Shown: positions 1 to 11,200, numbered from the stretch's first letter. The stretch: DNA of 64,000 nucleotides from a bacterium (GCA_018222765.1 JAAEZT010000001.1:83462-147461); one strand, 5' to 3'. Notes: generated from the letters alone by a model not told the origin. Made by a program: numbers and translations.

Positions 1-82
1 CGACGCCGGCAAGCTCCGCATCGAAGGCAAAGACTACGTCGTCAGAGACGGCGACGTCATCGAATTTCGCTTCAACGTGTAA
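1..82 (+). CDS. ychF: C-terminal end of redox-regulated ATPase YchF (partial)
   Basis: Only the last 26 codons are in the window, in the frame ending at TAA 80-82; the gene starts upstream. The readable tail contains EGKDYVVRDGDVIEFRFNV, which matches the invariant end of the YchF/OLA1 family, a TGS domain closing with a D-G-D-V motif and a terminal F-N-V. YchF is a universally conserved Obg-like P-loop ATPase associated with ribosomes and oxidative-stress responses. The GTPase-like domain cannot be seen, so completeness cannot be judged. The next gene begins 61 bases downstream with no obvious terminator between them. Confidence 0.85.
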   Translation, partial: DAGKLRIEGKDYVVRDGDVIEFRFNV

Positions 83-143
83 TTCTTCTCCGACCGAAAA
101 TTCCTCCTTTCAAATCACGCGACCCGAACTAGCTTGAGCGGCC

Positions 144-1622
144 ATGCGTTCAATCCTGCGCCCTCTTCTTCCTCTCGCTCTGACAGCTGCCGCTTCCGGG
201 CAGCTAAAAGAATCTCCGCTAACGACAAAGGCAAAACCCACGATTTACGACTCGGTCGTCAAAATCGAATGCGCCACTCAGGTCCCCGACTACCGGACCC
301 CCTGGAACAGTGGCCGCTTCTCCGGCGGGCGTGGCACCGGATTCCTCATCGGCCCCAACCAGTTTCTCACCAACGCCCACGTCGTCTCCGACGCCCGACG
401 CCTCCTCATCACCCGCCGCGGCTCCGCTCAAAAGCACGTCGCACGCATCAAGCACATCGCCCACGACTGCGACCTCGCGCTTCTTGAACTGGAATATTTC
501 GCTCCCTTCGAAGATCTCAAGCCCATCGAAATCGGTGGCATGCCCCAGCTCGAATCAGAAGTCAGCACCATTGGCTATCCCGTCGGAGGCGACCGCCTCT
601 CGGTCACACGCGGAGTCGTTTCCCGGATCGACTTTTCCTCTTACTCTCACTCCCGCGCCGATTCCCACCTCGTCATTCAAGTCGATGCTGCAATCAACCC
701 CGGAAACTCCGGCGGCCCGGTCATTCAGGATGGCAAACTCGCCGGGGTTGCCTTCCAGGGGCGCACCGACGCCGACAACGTGGGCTACATTATTCCCACC
801 CCTGTGGTGAAGCGCTTTCTCGAGGACATCAAGGATGATGAATATAATCACTATATGGACATCGGCCTCTCCACTTTCCCTCTCTTCAACCCCGCGATGC
901 GGAAGGCCTACAAACTCTCCGATGACGCAAAAGGAATACTCGTCGCCAATGTGGTCCCCGAGGGTCCGTGCGACAAAGTCATCGAGAAGGGCGACGTTCT
1001 TCTCAAGATCGACGGCAACGAAATCGACAGCGCCGGCAACATCCGTATCGGTGGCGAATTCGTCGACATGAACGAGATCGTAGAGCGCAAGTTCGCCGGC
1101 GACAAAGTCAAACTCACCATCCTCCGGGGAGGAGAAACGAAGGATGTCGAAATCACCCTTAACGAATTCCCCTACAGCAGCATTTACTCAATCCGCTACG
1201 ACGAGCAACCACGCTTCACCTTCTACGGCGGACTGGTCTTCCAACCACTCAACTTCAACCTTTACGCGAGCTACAGCTTCGACGACCGCCGGCTTCGCCA
1301 AATCTACAACGACTTCATCTCAAAAGGCCTCTTCAAGGAGATCGAAGACATCGTCGTCCTCACCCGTGTCGAAAGTGATCGGCTCACCACCAGAATGGGA
1401 GGCTTCACCGGAATGGTCGTTGAGAAAGTCAACGACACCAAGATCAAGAACCTCAAACATCTCCACGAGATCTTAAACGCGCCCAACCCACCGGAATTCC
1501 ATGTCATCGAATTTAACGGTGGCGCCCGACCACTCATCGTTCCCTCCGCGGAAGCAGCCGAAGCGCAAAAGCGCATTATGCAACAAGTCGGCATCAGCAA
1601 GGCCTCACGACTTGAAAAATAG
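144..1622 (+). CDS. Secreted trypsin-like serine protease with PDZ domain (HtrA/DegP-like)
   Basis: 492 aa. An N-terminal signal peptide (about residues 1-19, ending AAASGQ) points to export. The trypsin fold carries the full triad: His79 in TNAHVV, Asp110 in DCDLALLEL, and Ser189 in NPGNSGGPV. A PDZ-like region follows at about 255-345 (EGPCDKVIEKGDVLLKIDG), and a further PDZ-like segment near the C-terminus (GMVVEKVNDTKIKNLKHL). This is the HtrA architecture, expected to act in envelope protein quality control. It is followed after 27 bases by a paralogue of almost the same length and layout, so the two probably form an operon made by tandem duplication. The exact substrate is unknown. Confidence 0.85.
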   Translation: MRSILRPLLPLALTAAASGQLKESPLTTKAKPTIYDSVVKIECATQVPDYRTPWNSGRFSGGRGTGFLIGPNQFLTNAHVVSDARRLLITRRGSAQKHVARIKHIAHDCDLALLELEYFAPFEDLKPIEIGGMPQLESEVSTIGYPVGGDRLSVTRGVVSRIDFSSYSHSRADSHLVIQVDAAINPGNSGGPVIQDGKLAGVAFQGRTDADNVGYIIPTPVVKRFLEDIKDDEYNHYMDIGLSTFPLFNPAMRKAYKLSDDAKGILVANVVPEGPCDKVIEKGDVLLKIDGNEIDSAGNIRIGGEFVDMNEIVERKFAGDKVKLTILRGGETKDVEITLNEFPYSSIYSIRYDEQPRFTFYGGLVFQPLNFNLYASYSFDDRRLRQIYNDFISKGLFKEIEDIVVLTRVESDRLTTRMGGFTGMVVEKVNDTKIKNLKHLHEILNAPNPPEFHVIEFNGGARPLIVPSAEAAEAQKRIMQQVGISKASRLEK

Positions 1623-1649
1623 TCTCTCAATTCTAAAGCCCTCATCTCT

Positions 1650-3107
1650 ATGAAGTTTCTCATTTTCACGCTCCTTACCGCCCTCCCTCTTCTCGGCGCT
1701 CCTTCGGACTCGCTCGTGCGAATCAATTCCACCTTGCAATCCTACAAGGCCTCCCAACCCTGGGAAAAGAACTCGCCTAAAAAACGACAAGGCCTCGGCA
1801 CCCTCCTCTCCGGAAACCGCGTCCTCACCACGGCGGCCATGGCGGCCGATGCGATCTATCTTGAACTGGAATCCGCCGACAGCTCCCGTCGTGTTCCGGC
1901 CAGGCTCAGCGCCATCGACTACAAGACCAACCTCGCCCTTCTCGTCCCGATCAATGGGGCCGATTTCCTCAAAGACCTCAAATTCGCAGAGGTTAGTAGC
2001 CCCGTTAAGATCGGCGACGACCTGGAATTTTACCAACTCGAAGATAACGGTGATTCACTCTCCACCAGCGGAACAATTCGTAAGATGGACCTCCTCAGCA
2101 CCTTCGTGAGCAGCGGCGGCTACCTCAGCTACCAAGTCAAAGCCTCGATGCAAACCGCAGGCAATTCCTTCACTCTCCCCGCCTACCACAATAACAAACT
2201 TGCGGGCGTTCTCACGAGCTACAATTCCAAGGACCAAATTTGCGACGTAATCTCAGCCGATATCATCTCTGCCTTTCTTAAAGACGCCGCCGATGGCAAT
2301 TATCTCGGCTTCCCCAGCCTCGGCGCCGGGTTCAGCACGACTGAAGACGAGCACTTCCGTGCCTGGCTCAAGCTGCCCAGGGAAGCCGGTGGCATTTACA
2401 TCAACCGCGTTCTTCCCGGAGGATCGGGCGACTCCGCTGGCATGAAAAAAGGCGACGTTATTCTCACCATCGATGGCAATGCCATCAACCGTCAGGGATA
2501 CTATCAGCACAAAAAATACGGCAGCCTCTACTGGCCCCACCTCGTCGGTGGCAGCCGCGTTATTGGCGAAGAGATCTCCATCGGCCTCCTCCGTGACGGC
2601 AAGCCGCTTGACCTCAAAGTCACGCTCAAGAAGGCGCCCGATCCACTTCTCCCACTTCACCGCTATGACAACGCTCCGCCCTTCCTCATCAAAGGCGGAC
2701 TTGTCTTCCAGGAACTCTCCCGTCCCTATCTCCTGGCCTTCGGCAAGGAATGGGCCAGCCGCGGACCGCTCAACCTCCTCGACGTCATGGCCAACCCGAG
2801 TGACTACGAGGAGGGCCGCAACCGCGTTGTTGTTCTGACTCGCGTGGTCCCCACCGAAGCCACCATTGGATACGATCGCATCTCCAATCAAATCATCGAG
2901 AAAGTGAACGGGAAACCTGTCGCCGACCTTCCCACTCTTGCCAAGGCCCTCGCCACCACGCCGGAGAATGGCATTCACGAAATCGAAACCGACCAAACGC
3001 CCTACAAACTCTACCTCGATCAAGGTCTCTCCGATCAAGTCGACACCCAATTTAAAGCCCGCGGCCTTCCCTCACTCTCAAGACTCTACGAACCCAAGGC
3101 GAAGTAG
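1650..3107 (+). CDS. Catalytically degenerate trypsin/PDZ paralogue (pseudoprotease)
   Basis: 485 aa with a signal peptide (MKFLIFTLLTALPLLGA). It parallels the preceding protease along its whole length: degenerate trypsin-like domain, PDZ (PGGSGDSAGMKKGDVILTIDG) and a C-terminal PDZ-like segment. Aligned by eye, the catalytic His is replaced by Ala63 (VLTTAAMAADA against FLTNAHVVSDA) and the catalytic Asp by Asn94 (TNLALL against CDLALL). The Ser equivalent is kept at 173 (AGNSFTLP), but the following Gly-Gly is lost. The reading frame is intact and the remaining domains look well conserved, so I take it as a functional pseudoenzyme, perhaps a regulatory partner or scaffold for its neighbour, and not a pseudogene. 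Confidence 0.8.
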   Translation: MKFLIFTLLTALPLLGAPSDSLVRINSTLQSYKASQPWEKNSPKKRQGLGTLLSGNRVLTTAAMAADAIYLELESADSSRRVPARLSAIDYKTNLALLVPINGADFLKDLKFAEVSSPVKIGDDLEFYQLEDNGDSLSTSGTIRKMDLLSTFVSSGGYLSYQVKASMQTAGNSFTLPAYHNNKLAGVLTSYNSKDQICDVISADIISAFLKDAADGNYLGFPSLGAGFSTTEDEHFRAWLKLPREAGGIYINRVLPGGSGDSAGMKKGDVILTIDGNAINRQGYYQHKKYGSLYWPHLVGGSRVIGEEISIGLLRDGKPLDLKVTLKKAPDPLLPLHRYDNAPPFLIKGGLVFQELSRPYLLAFGKEWASRGPLNLLDVMANPSDYEEGRNRVVVLTRVVPTEATIGYDRISNQIIEKVNGKPVADLPTLAKALATTPENGIHEIETDQTPYKLYLDQGLSDQVDTQFKARGLPSLSRLYEPKAK

Positions 3108-3526
3108 AATCTCTTTTTATGGAGAAGATTAGGCTCACCGGCTTCTTTCCCCATTCGGAATACCGATCTGAGCGAAATTCGGAGAATAAAGTCTCTGCCT
3201 TCCCTTTTCTGACAGCCTGACAGCCCCCCAAGACTGGGAGTCCGCTAGTTGATGCCGGGAGCGATCTTCCTCAGCTTTGGCATCGCAATGGTCTCCTCCA
3301 AAACCTTATCGCAGCATGAATCCCGGCGGTCATTCAGAGTAAAACGTTCGAGATGCTTCTATTCCCGAAAACGAATCAAACCTTCCAATTCCCCGTCCAG
3401 AATGGCCTAACTTGTGCTGCAGGCCGAACCCTGCGGATGCTCTTATTTTTCTCCTCTTGAAATTTCATCCGGCACCACTAGGTTCCCCCCGTAGTCCCAA
3501 ATCAGGGGCTAAGCACAGCTTCAATC
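3108..3526. other. Intergenic region before sdhCAB; no gene seen
   Basis: About 420 bases with stops in all frames and no ORF that resembles a protein. It must contain the end of the protease transcript and the promoter of the sdh operon, but I could not identify a convincing terminator hairpin or a -35/-10 pair by eye. The segment contains a short repeated GACAGCCTGACAGCC element near 3210-3225 of unknown meaning. Confidence 0.5.
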
Positions 3527-4213
3527 ATGAGTGCATCCACTTGCTCCCTTTGCGCCTTCGCAAAATCATCCATTGGTCGGAAATTGATCGTCGCCCTCAC
3601 CGGCCTCGCTCTCGTTCTTTTCCTCGCCGGTCACCTTAGCGGCAATTTACTCATCTTCGCCGGCCGTGACGCCTTCAACGAATATGCCCATTTCCTCCAT
3701 AACTTCCTGCATGGCATGGGGGTTTGGATCGCTCGAGTTGGCCTGCTCGCCTGTTTTGCCCTCCACCTGATCTTCACTGTCCTCCTGACCAAGGAAAACA
3801 AGGCCGCCCGCACCGCCTACGCCCGCGAAGCCACCGTGCAGGCTCCGAAGTCCTCCCTGATCATGATCTGGTCGGGACTCACCATCCTCGCCTTCGTGGT
3901 CTACCACATCCTTCATTTCACGGTCCGGATTGACTCAGGGCTCGCCGATCTCGGCAAAAACGACCCCTGGGGAATGGTGATCCTTGGATTCCAGGATTCC
4001 ATCGTCGTCCTGTTTTACATAATCGCCATGACCCTCCTTTGCTCACACCTGAGCCACGGTGTTGCCTCGATCTTCCAGACTCTCGGCCTGCGCACCAAGA
4101 AAACAGCCTCTGCCATCAAATTCGTCTCCCAAGCCTACGCCATCATCATCTACGCCGGCTTCCTTTCCATTCCCATCGCCATTAAATTCTTTGGTTTTGG
4201 CTCCAGCAACTAA
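3527..4213 (+). CDS. sdhC: Succinate dehydrogenase cytochrome b558-family membrane subunit
   Basis: 228 aa integral membrane protein with about five hydrophobic segments (roughly 22-45, 68-92, 110-130, 150-175 and 200-222) and several His residues in or beside them (GHLSGN, FALHLIF, VVYHILHF) suitable for haem ligation. Size and order match the single-subunit anchor of non-classical succinate:quinone oxidoreductases, as in Bacillus and Bacteroidetes, not the paired SdhC/SdhD of proteobacteria. It anchors SdhAB to the inner membrane and passes electrons to quinone. sdhA follows after 12 bases and sdhB after 3 more, so the three are one operon. No sdhD is present, as expected for this type. Confidence 0.88.
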   Translation: MSASTCSLCAFAKSSIGRKLIVALTGLALVLFLAGHLSGNLLIFAGRDAFNEYAHFLHNFLHGMGVWIARVGLLACFALHLIFTVLLTKENKAARTAYAREATVQAPKSSLIMIWSGLTILAFVVYHILHFTVRIDSGLADLGKNDPWGMVILGFQDSIVVLFYIIAMTLLCSHLSHGVASIFQTLGLRTKKTASAIKFVSQAYAIIIYAGFLSIPIAIKFFGFGSSN

Positions 4214-4225
4214 CTTTTCCGACCA

Positions 4226-6196
4226 ATGAGCTTAGATTCCAAAATCCCCACCGGTCCTCTCGCCGACAAATGGACATCCCACAAAGTGGACTCCAAATTG
4301 ATCAACCCGGCCAATAAGCGGAAATTCAAAATCATCGTAGTGGGTTCCGGGCTCGCCGGGGGTTCCGCCGCCGCCACCCTTTCCGAACTCGGCTATCAGG
4401 TGGATTGCTTCTGCTATCAAGACAGCGCCCGTCGTGCCCACTCCATCGCCGCCCAAGGTGGAATTAACGCCGCCAAGAATTACCAAAACGACGGCGACTC
4501 CATCTTCCGCCTCTTCTACGATACGATCAAAGGCGGCGACTTCCGCGCTCGCGAGGCCAACGTGCATCGCCTTGCCGAGGTCTCCAGCAATATCATCGAT
4601 CAGTGCGTTGCCCAAGGTGTGCCTTTCGCCCGCGAATACGGGGGCCTACTCGACAACCGCTCCTTCGGAGGAGCACAGGTCAAACGCACTTTTTACGCCC
4701 GCGGCCAGACCGGTCAGCAGCTCCTGATCGGATGCTATCAGGCCCTCTCCAAGGAAGTCGCGAAAGGCGGTGTCAAAATGCACACTCGCAACGAGATGCT
4801 CGATCTTGTGGTCGTAGACGGACACGCCAAAGGCATCGTCGTTCGTAATCTCGTCACCGGTGCAGTCACCTCTCACGCCGCCGATGCGGTGATCCTCGCC
4901 ACCGGGGGATACGGAAACGTTTTTTACCTCTCCACTAATGCCATGGGCTGCAATGTCATGGCCGCCTACCGCGCGCACAAGCGGGGCGCCTACATGGCAA
5001 ACCCCTGCTACACCCAAATCCACCCAACCTGTATCCCGGTTAGTGGCGACTATCAGTCCAAGCTGACCCTCATGTCCGAGTCCCTCCGTAACGATGGGCG
5101 GATCTGGGTTCCAAAGTCTCGCGAAGACGCCAAAGCAATCCGCGAAGGCAAAAAGAAAGCGTCTGACATCTCCGAGGAAAATCGCGACTACTATCTTGAG
5201 CGCAAGTACCCCTCCTTCGGCAACCTTTGCCCACGCGACATCGCTTCCCGGGCCGCAAAAGAAGCCTGCGATGACGAACGCGGTGTCGCAGCTTCCGGAC
5301 TGGGAGTGTATCTCGACTTTGCCGATGCCATCGCCCGCGACGGCGAAGATGCCATCCGCGCCCGCTATGGAAACCTCTTCCAGATGTATGAGAAGATCTC
5401 CGGCGACGACCCTTACAAGTCGCCGATGCAAATCTACCCAGCCGTTCACTACACCATGGGTGGGCTTTGGGTCGATTACAACCTGATGTCCAACCTCCCC
5501 GGACTCCACGTTCTCGGTGAAGCAAACTTCTCGGACCACGGAGCCAACCGCCTCGGAGCCTCCGCTCTCATGCAGGGTCTGGCCGACGGATACTTCGTCA
5601 TCCCGTCCACCATCGCGGTCTATCTCGCTACGCAAAAGCCCGGAGCCGTCACCACCGACCATCCGGAATTTAAACGCGTCGAAAATCAGGTTAACGACCG
5701 CCTCAAATCTCTCATGGAGATCAAAGGAAACCGTTCCGTTGATTCCTTCCACCGCGAACTGGGACTCCTCATCTGGGATAAATGCGGCATGGCCCGTGAC
5801 GAAGCAGGCCTCAAGGAAGCTCTCGAAAAAATCCCTAAAATCCGCGACGAGTTTTGGACCAATGTTCGCATTCCCGGGTCAGCGAATGGACTAAACCACG
5901 AGCTCGAAAAAGCAGGACGGGTAGCCGATTTCATCGACTTCGCCGAAGTCCTCTGCCACGACGCCCTCAACCGTGCCGAATCCTGCGGAGGCCACTTCCG
6001 TTTGGAACACCAATTCACCGAAGCCGACCAAGAAGTCAAGGACGGCAAGACCCAGACGGGTGAAGCCAGACGCCACGACGACAAATATCTCTACGTCGCC
6101 GCATGGGAACACACCGACCCCGGCGAACCGCCTATTCTTCACAAAGAGGAACTCGTCTACGAAGAAGTCAAACCCTCAATCCGTTCTTACAAGTAA
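4226..6196 (+). CDS. sdhA: Succinate dehydrogenase flavoprotein subunit
   Basis: 656 aa. The N-terminal dinucleotide-binding motif is [12 protein letters not shown] (about 38-50). The covalent-FAD histidine lies in [11 protein letters not shown] (about 72-82). Substrate-site features include the HPTCIPVSG segment and the FAD-domain return motif [17 protein letters not shown], with Arg in [10 protein letters not shown]. It oxidises succinate to fumarate in the TCA cycle on the cytoplasmic face of the complex. Length and sequence are of the non-classical (Bacillus/Bacteroidetes-like) type, which in some species works as a fumarate reductase. With an oxidase-assembly cluster at 61358-64000 an aerobic succinate dehydrogenase is the likelier direction, but the sequence alone does not settle this. 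Confidence 0.93.
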   Translation: MSLDSKIPTGPLADKWTSHKVDSKLINPANKRKFKIIVVGSGLAGGSAAATLSELGYQVDCFCYQDSARRAHSIAAQGGINAAKNYQNDGDSIFRLFYDTIKGGDFRAREANVHRLAEVSSNIIDQCVAQGVPFAREYGGLLDNRSFGGAQVKRTFYARGQTGQQLLIGCYQALSKEVAKGGVKMHTRNEMLDLVVVDGHAKGIVVRNLVTGAVTSHAADAVILATGGYGNVFYLSTNAMGCNVMAAYRAHKRGAYMANPCYTQIHPTCIPVSGDYQSKLTLMSESLRNDGRIWVPKSREDAKAIREGKKKASDISEENRDYYLERKYPSFGNLCPRDIASRAAKEACDDERGVAASGLGVYLDFADAIARDGEDAIRARYGNLFQMYEKISGDDPYKSPMQIYPAVHYTMGGLWVDYNLMSNLPGLHVLGEANFSDHGANRLGASALMQGLADGYFVIPSTIAVYLATQKPGAVTTDHPEFKRVENQVNDRLKSLMEIKGNRSVDSFHRELGLLIWDKCGMARDEAGLKEALEKIPKIRDEFWTNVRIPGSANGLNHELEKAGRVADFIDFAEVLCHDALNRAESCGGHFRLEHQFTEADQEVKDGKTQTGEARRHDDKYLYVAAWEHTDPGEPPILHKEELVYEEVKPSIRSYK

Positions 6197-6199
6197 ATC

Positions 6200-6961
6200 A
6201 TGCCTTTACTCAACCTCACTCTCAAAGTCTGGCGTCAGGATAACGCCGATTCCGAAGGCCGTATCGAATCATACGAGGCCAAGGAGATTCCCACTTCGGC
6301 GTCCTTTCTGGAAATGATCGACATCGTGAACGATCGTCTCATCAAGGATAACGAAGAGCCAATTCACTTTGACCACGATTGCCGCGAGGGCATCTGCGGG
6401 ATGTGCTCGATGACCATCAATGGCGTTCCCCACTCCAAGGAGCAGGGCATCACTACCTGCCAGCTTCACATGCGCAAGTTCTCCGAGGGCGATACCATCT
6501 GGATTGAACCCTTCCGCGCCAATGCTTTCCCGGTGGTCAAAGATCTCGTCACGGACCGCTCGTCATTCGACCGCATCATTCAAGCCGGTGGCTACATCAG
6601 TGCCCGCACTGGATCGGCACCAGACGCGCACGCTACTCCGGTCCCCAAGGCCGACGCCGATGCCGCCTTTGACGCTGCTGCCTGTATCGGGTGCGGTGCC
6701 TGCGTCGCCGCCTGCAAAAACGCCAGCGCCATGCTCTTCGTCTCCGCCAAAGCGTCACATCTCAATCACCTTCCCCAGGGACAGGTCGAAAAAGACTCCC
6801 GAACACTCGCCATGGTCCGCCAAATGGATGAGGAAGGATTTGGAAACTGCACCAACCAATTCGAATGCGAAGCGGTCTGCCCCAAGGAAATCAGCGCCGA
6901 GCACATCGCCAAACTCAACCGCGACTACCTTGCCGCCACCGCCCGCGAAACAGTTTCTTAA
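6200..6961 (+). CDS. sdhB: Succinate dehydrogenase iron-sulfur subunit
   Basis: 253 aa. The N-terminal plant-type ferredoxin domain holds the [2Fe-2S] cysteines in [10 protein letters not shown] and a later TTCQLHM. The C-terminal domain has [12 protein letters not shown] and [15 protein letters not shown], which supply ligands for the remaining [4Fe-4S] and [3Fe-4S] clusters. It relays electrons from the FAD in SdhA to the haem/quinone site in SdhC. It starts 3 bases after the sdhA stop, so translation is probably coupled. No clear hairpin terminator follows; the next gene starts 92 bases on. Confidence 0.93.
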   Translation: MPLLNLTLKVWRQDNADSEGRIESYEAKEIPTSASFLEMIDIVNDRLIKDNEEPIHFDHDCREGICGMCSMTINGVPHSKEQGITTCQLHMRKFSEGDTIWIEPFRANAFPVVKDLVTDRSSFDRIIQAGGYISARTGSAPDAHATPVPKADADAAFDAAACIGCGACVAACKNASAMLFVSAKASHLNHLPQGQVEKDSRTLAMVRQMDEEGFGNCTNQFECEAVCPKEISAEHIAKLNRDYLAATARETVS

Positions 6962-7053
6962 ATTCTCAAAAAATCCCTCAATCTGGCATCGCCAACTTTT
7001 AGGCTGCCATGTTAGGTTCCCTAGCGACTTGATATTCAGAGGCTACCACCTCG

Positions 7054-8163
7054 ATGGAAATTCCAAGAGCTATGAGTAAACGGGCCTTCACGGGTAGTAA
7101 AAAGCGCAAACTAATCGCAGAAAAGCGCACGACTATTTCACGAAAAGACGCTGCGGCAAAGCGCCATACCCTGACCAAAAGGGTGATGGAGGTGACCAGC
7201 CGAGCCAGCGCACAGTCTGAAGTAAAATCCGGGAAAGCGCCCACCAAATTTCAAACCACCGCAATTCTGATCAAAAAAACAGCGGTTAAGCGGGCCCCAA
7301 CCAAAAAGACCCCTTTAAAACCCGGTGCAATCGAGCGACCAAAATCGTCTAGCCCTCTCCGCACAAAGACCATACGTGTCAGCCTGAAAGGCCCTGGCGC
7401 AGGAGCCCCACCACAAGCAACCGAGCCCGTTTCTCCAAAATCTCTCGCTGAGCCCATCGCGCCAGCCCCAGGTAATTGGCCGGAAACTCCGGCAGCTCCG
7501 GAGGAAGAGGGCTATCAGCCCAAGCCCGAGAAATCGGTTCGAGTCAGAAAAGAGACCATCCGCGCCAGCCTAAAAGAACCATCCCCTGAAAAAATCGATC
7601 CCATGGAAAACTGGGATATCCTTGAGCCGGGGAAGCTTGCCGAATTCGCCGAAGAAGACCCTGATCGCAAATACGCCCCTCCTGGTTTGCAGGAAACTCC
7701 TGCAGCCAATTCGCATCAAGCCATCGCCCCCGCTCCAATGCCCGAGCCAGAGCTCGAACCAGACTTCGAGGAAATACCCTTGTCGCTCGATCAGGCTCTG
7801 CCATTGCGAAAAGAAAAATTGCGGAGCTCCGTGAAAGTGCCCTTCGCAGGCATGGCGGCCGCTCAAGCCGCTGCCGCCCGCGAACCAATTCTCGCTACTC
7901 AAGCGGCCGCACCAGAACCGGAACCCGCACCCAAAGTTGTTTTGGAACAAAGCACCGCCTCGGTCACTGTTTCCGCCCAACCGCCACCTGCGCAACCCGG
8001 GGCTCCCGAGCAACTACAACCGCCGCAATCGCAGCTCAGCACTCCTCTTCCGCCCCAGCCCGTCCAACCGAAAAAGGATCTGGGATCAATTCTCATGACC
8101 TGGCTATGCGTCATCCTTGGAATAATTGCCGCAGTCATGATCTATTTGGCATTTTTCACCTAA
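7054..8163 (+). CDS. Basic, Pro/Ala-rich protein with short repeats and a C-terminal membrane anchor
   Basis: 369 aa of no family I can name. The first 100 residues are strongly basic (many K/R, T and A), the middle is low-complexity Pro/Ala/Glu, and residues about 345-368 form one hydrophobic segment at the very C-terminus, suggesting a tail anchor with a cytoplasmic basic domain. Three diverged copies of a short motif occur: TKTIRVSLKGP (104-114), KETIRASLKEP (166-176) and KEKLRSSVKVP (253-263). From memory, similar K-E-T-x-R-[IV]-x-L motifs recur in uncharacterised Verrucomicrobia proteins. An alternative ATG lies at codon 7 (7072). Function is unknown. Confidence 0.7.
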   Translation: MEIPRAMSKRAFTGSKKRKLIAEKRTTISRKDAAAKRHTLTKRVMEVTSRASAQSEVKSGKAPTKFQTTAILIKKTAVKRAPTKKTPLKPGAIERPKSSSPLRTKTIRVSLKGPGAGAPPQATEPVSPKSLAEPIAPAPGNWPETPAAPEEEGYQPKPEKSVRVRKETIRASLKEPSPEKIDPMENWDILEPGKLAEFAEEDPDRKYAPPGLQETPAANSHQAIAPAPMPEPELEPDFEEIPLSLDQALPLRKEKLRSSVKVPFAGMAAAQAAAAREPILATQAAAPEPEPAPKVVLEQSTASVTVSAQPPPAQPGAPEQLQPPQSQLSTPLPPQPVQPKKDLGSILMTWLCVILGIIAAVMIYLAFFT

Positions 8164-8240
8164 AAAGCGGCTCGCGCTCCCAAGATCACTCAACTCAGCT
8201 AACAGCTTGGCTTTTGCTCTGAAGAGAACAAACTCCCGCC

Positions 8241-11200
8241 ATGTCTCGCAAGTCCACCCTTTGGAGCTCTTTGCCTCTTCTCACTGTTCTGGGTTTCACT
8301 TCCCTCGCTCACAGCGCGGAAACAATTGAAGTCCCCGCCACGCCAGAGCTTTCACCCGACGGCAAAACAGTCTACTTTTCCTGGGCTGGGGACATTTGGT
8401 CCGGTAACAGTGAAGGCGGTGAAGCTCGCCGCATCACCACCCACCCCGCACCTGACACCGCGCCTCAACTTTCCCGAAACGGCAAATCGCTCTTTTTTAA
8501 TTCAGATCGCACAGGATCACCTCAGGTCTTCCAGATCCCGATCGGTGGCGGAGTCGCCGAACAAATCACCTTCCATTCCGAAGGCAGCGTTTTGGAAGAT
8601 GTTCACCCACAAAAGAACCTTCTTCTCCTCAGCAGCCAGCGCGATCATGCCGGGCGCCGACCCTACCGCCTCATCGAAAAACCCATCGATATCTCCAAAG
8701 ACGAACGTGTCCTTTTCGATGCCACCGGCCGAAACGGACGCTACTCTCCCGACGGAAAAAACATCCTCTTCGTCCGCGGAGGGGCCCCCACTTACCGTAA
8801 AGGCTACCAAGGCTCCCAAGCTGCCCGAATTTGGAATTATAACGTCGAAAGCAAGACCTTCAGCGAGCCGGTAAGCGACCCAACCGGTTGCCGCTACCCG
8901 CTCTGGGCGGCGGACGGGAAATCCTTCTTCTACGTTTGCGCCCGCTCAGGTGCGTTTAATATTTGGCAGCATCACTTCGGTAAAAACAATGACCGCCAAC
9001 TCACCAATGATCCCAGTGACAGCGTCATCGGACCCGCCATTTCTGCCGACGGCTCCACGCTCATCTACCGCCAGCTATTCGACTTTTACAAACTCTCCAC
9101 CAAGGCCGGAGCAAAGCCCGAGCGCGCCAAGTTCTTCCATCGTTCTTCCCTGGTGCACCCTGAACATGAAGCGCTCACCATTCGTTCGACCAAAGACGCC
9201 ACCGTCACTGCGACAGGACTCGAATGGGCATTTATTGCGCAGGGAGAAATCTGGGCCATGGACACTGTTCTCAAGGAACCCCATCGCCTCACCGAAACTC
9301 CGGCTCACGAATCCGACATCTTCTTTTCCGAAAAAGGTGACTACCTTTACTACCTCAAGGACAACGGCATCACCGCCAACTACTGGCGCATGTCAAAGAG
9401 CCAGCCCACCGAATTTTGGTGGGAAGCCACCGACTTCTCCCACGAACAGGTCACCAAAGGCCCGGAAGGAAAATGGGGCTTCAGTTTTAGTCCAAAGGGA
9501 GACCAAATCGCCTACATTGAATACCCCGGAAACCTCTGGATCGCCAAGCCCGATGGTTCGGAAGCCCGACTTCTCCTCCCGGCCTGGACGTCGCCCGAAT
9601 ATGTCTGGTCACCCGACGGAAAATACATGGCCTTCTCCCTCAGAGACGCCAACTATAACAGCGACATCTGTATCATGCCCACCGACGGCAACGGCGAACC
9701 AGTCAACGTGTCCCAGCACCCCGACAATGAGCATTCCCCACGCTGGTCTCCCGATGGCAAAACCCTCGTCTTTGCCGGTCGTCGTCATTCCACTTCCACC
9801 GACCTCTTCATCGTCCACCTCAACAAGACGACCCACTTCACCAGCGACCGCGACCGGCGAGTTCTCAGCGCCGTCAATACAATGAAAAAGGACCCTGCTT
9901 ACAAAGAGAAGGAAGTCAAAGAGGGTGAAGAAAAAACGGAAAGCATCGGCAGAAAAATCCTCAAAGGACTCGGATTAAAATCAAAAGAGGCAAGCGAAGA
10001 ACAGGAGATCGACTTCGACGGCATCAGCGAACGGATCCAGCGAATCAAACTGAACGGCCTCAGCCCCGGCTCGCTTCATTGGATGCCCGACTCCAAAAAT
10101 GTGATTTTCCAATCCGGCGGAGCAATCTATCGGGTCGAAGCGAAGGGCGGCTCCACTCCCGCAAAACACTTCAGCGGATCCGGCTCCATTCACCGCTACA
10201 AGGACAACGACAAACTCTACCTCGTATCCGGTGGAGTCCCGGCCTTTCTCCAAAAAGGGAAACTGACCAAATTCGGTTTTTCCATTCCCTTCGCACGCAA
10301 CCGCGAAGCCCACCAGCGAGTGGGATTCCGCATGGCCTGGCGAACTCTGCGCGATGTCTTTTACGATCCCGCCCTCAACAACCGGGACTGGGACCAGATT
10401 CGCAACAAATACGAACTCGCCGCCGCCAAAGCTCCCACCAGCAAGATTTTCGCAAGTGTCATGGCCATGCTTCTCGGTGAACTCAATGCCTCCCACATGG
10501 GCTTCTATCCCAACCCATGGCCCAAGGATTGGAAATTCGAGGAAAGCTGGCGCACCTACACCGCCCACCTTGGCATGAGACTCAATCCGTCCAACCGTGT
10601 TACCTTTGTTCACCCCGATGGCCCCGTCGATCGACCCGGAACCCGTATCCGGGTTGGAGAGCAAATCACCAAGATCAATGGAGAAACGATTCGTTCCGAC
10701 AAACCACTGACTCAGATGCTCACGGGACGCCTTGACCGTGACATCTCGATTACTGTCAAAAATAAGAAAGGCGAATCCCGTGAGATCACCATTCGCCCCA
10801 TCAGCTATAGTCAGGCTCGCTCACTGGCACATACCGCCCGCCTCGATCAACGGCGCGAAACCGTCGAGGAATCATCCTCGGACACCTTGGGATACCTCCA
10901 TGTTGCGCGTATGGCATGGGACGAATTTGAAAAATTTGAACAACACATCTACGAACGCGGAAATGGCAAACAGGGTCTCATTATCGATATGAGAGACAAC
11001 GGAGGCGGCTCCACAGCCGACCACCTACTAACCGTTCTAACCCAACCACTCCACGCATACACCGTGGGTCGCAATGGCAAGATCGGCTATCCACAGGACC
11101 GCAAAGTATACGCCAGTTGGAACAAACCCATCGTTGTTCTTTGTAATGAAAACTCCTTCTCCAATGCCGAGATTTTCACCCACGCCATCAAGACGCTCAA

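Noticed and set aside
2253-3050. Minus-strand open frame opposite the pseudoprotease
   Set aside because: Antisense shadow of a frame with clear signal peptide and PDZ motifs.
4646-5752. Long minus-strand open frame opposite sdhA
   Set aside because: Shadow of the GC-biased codons of sdhA; composition and lack of any motif argue against a gene.
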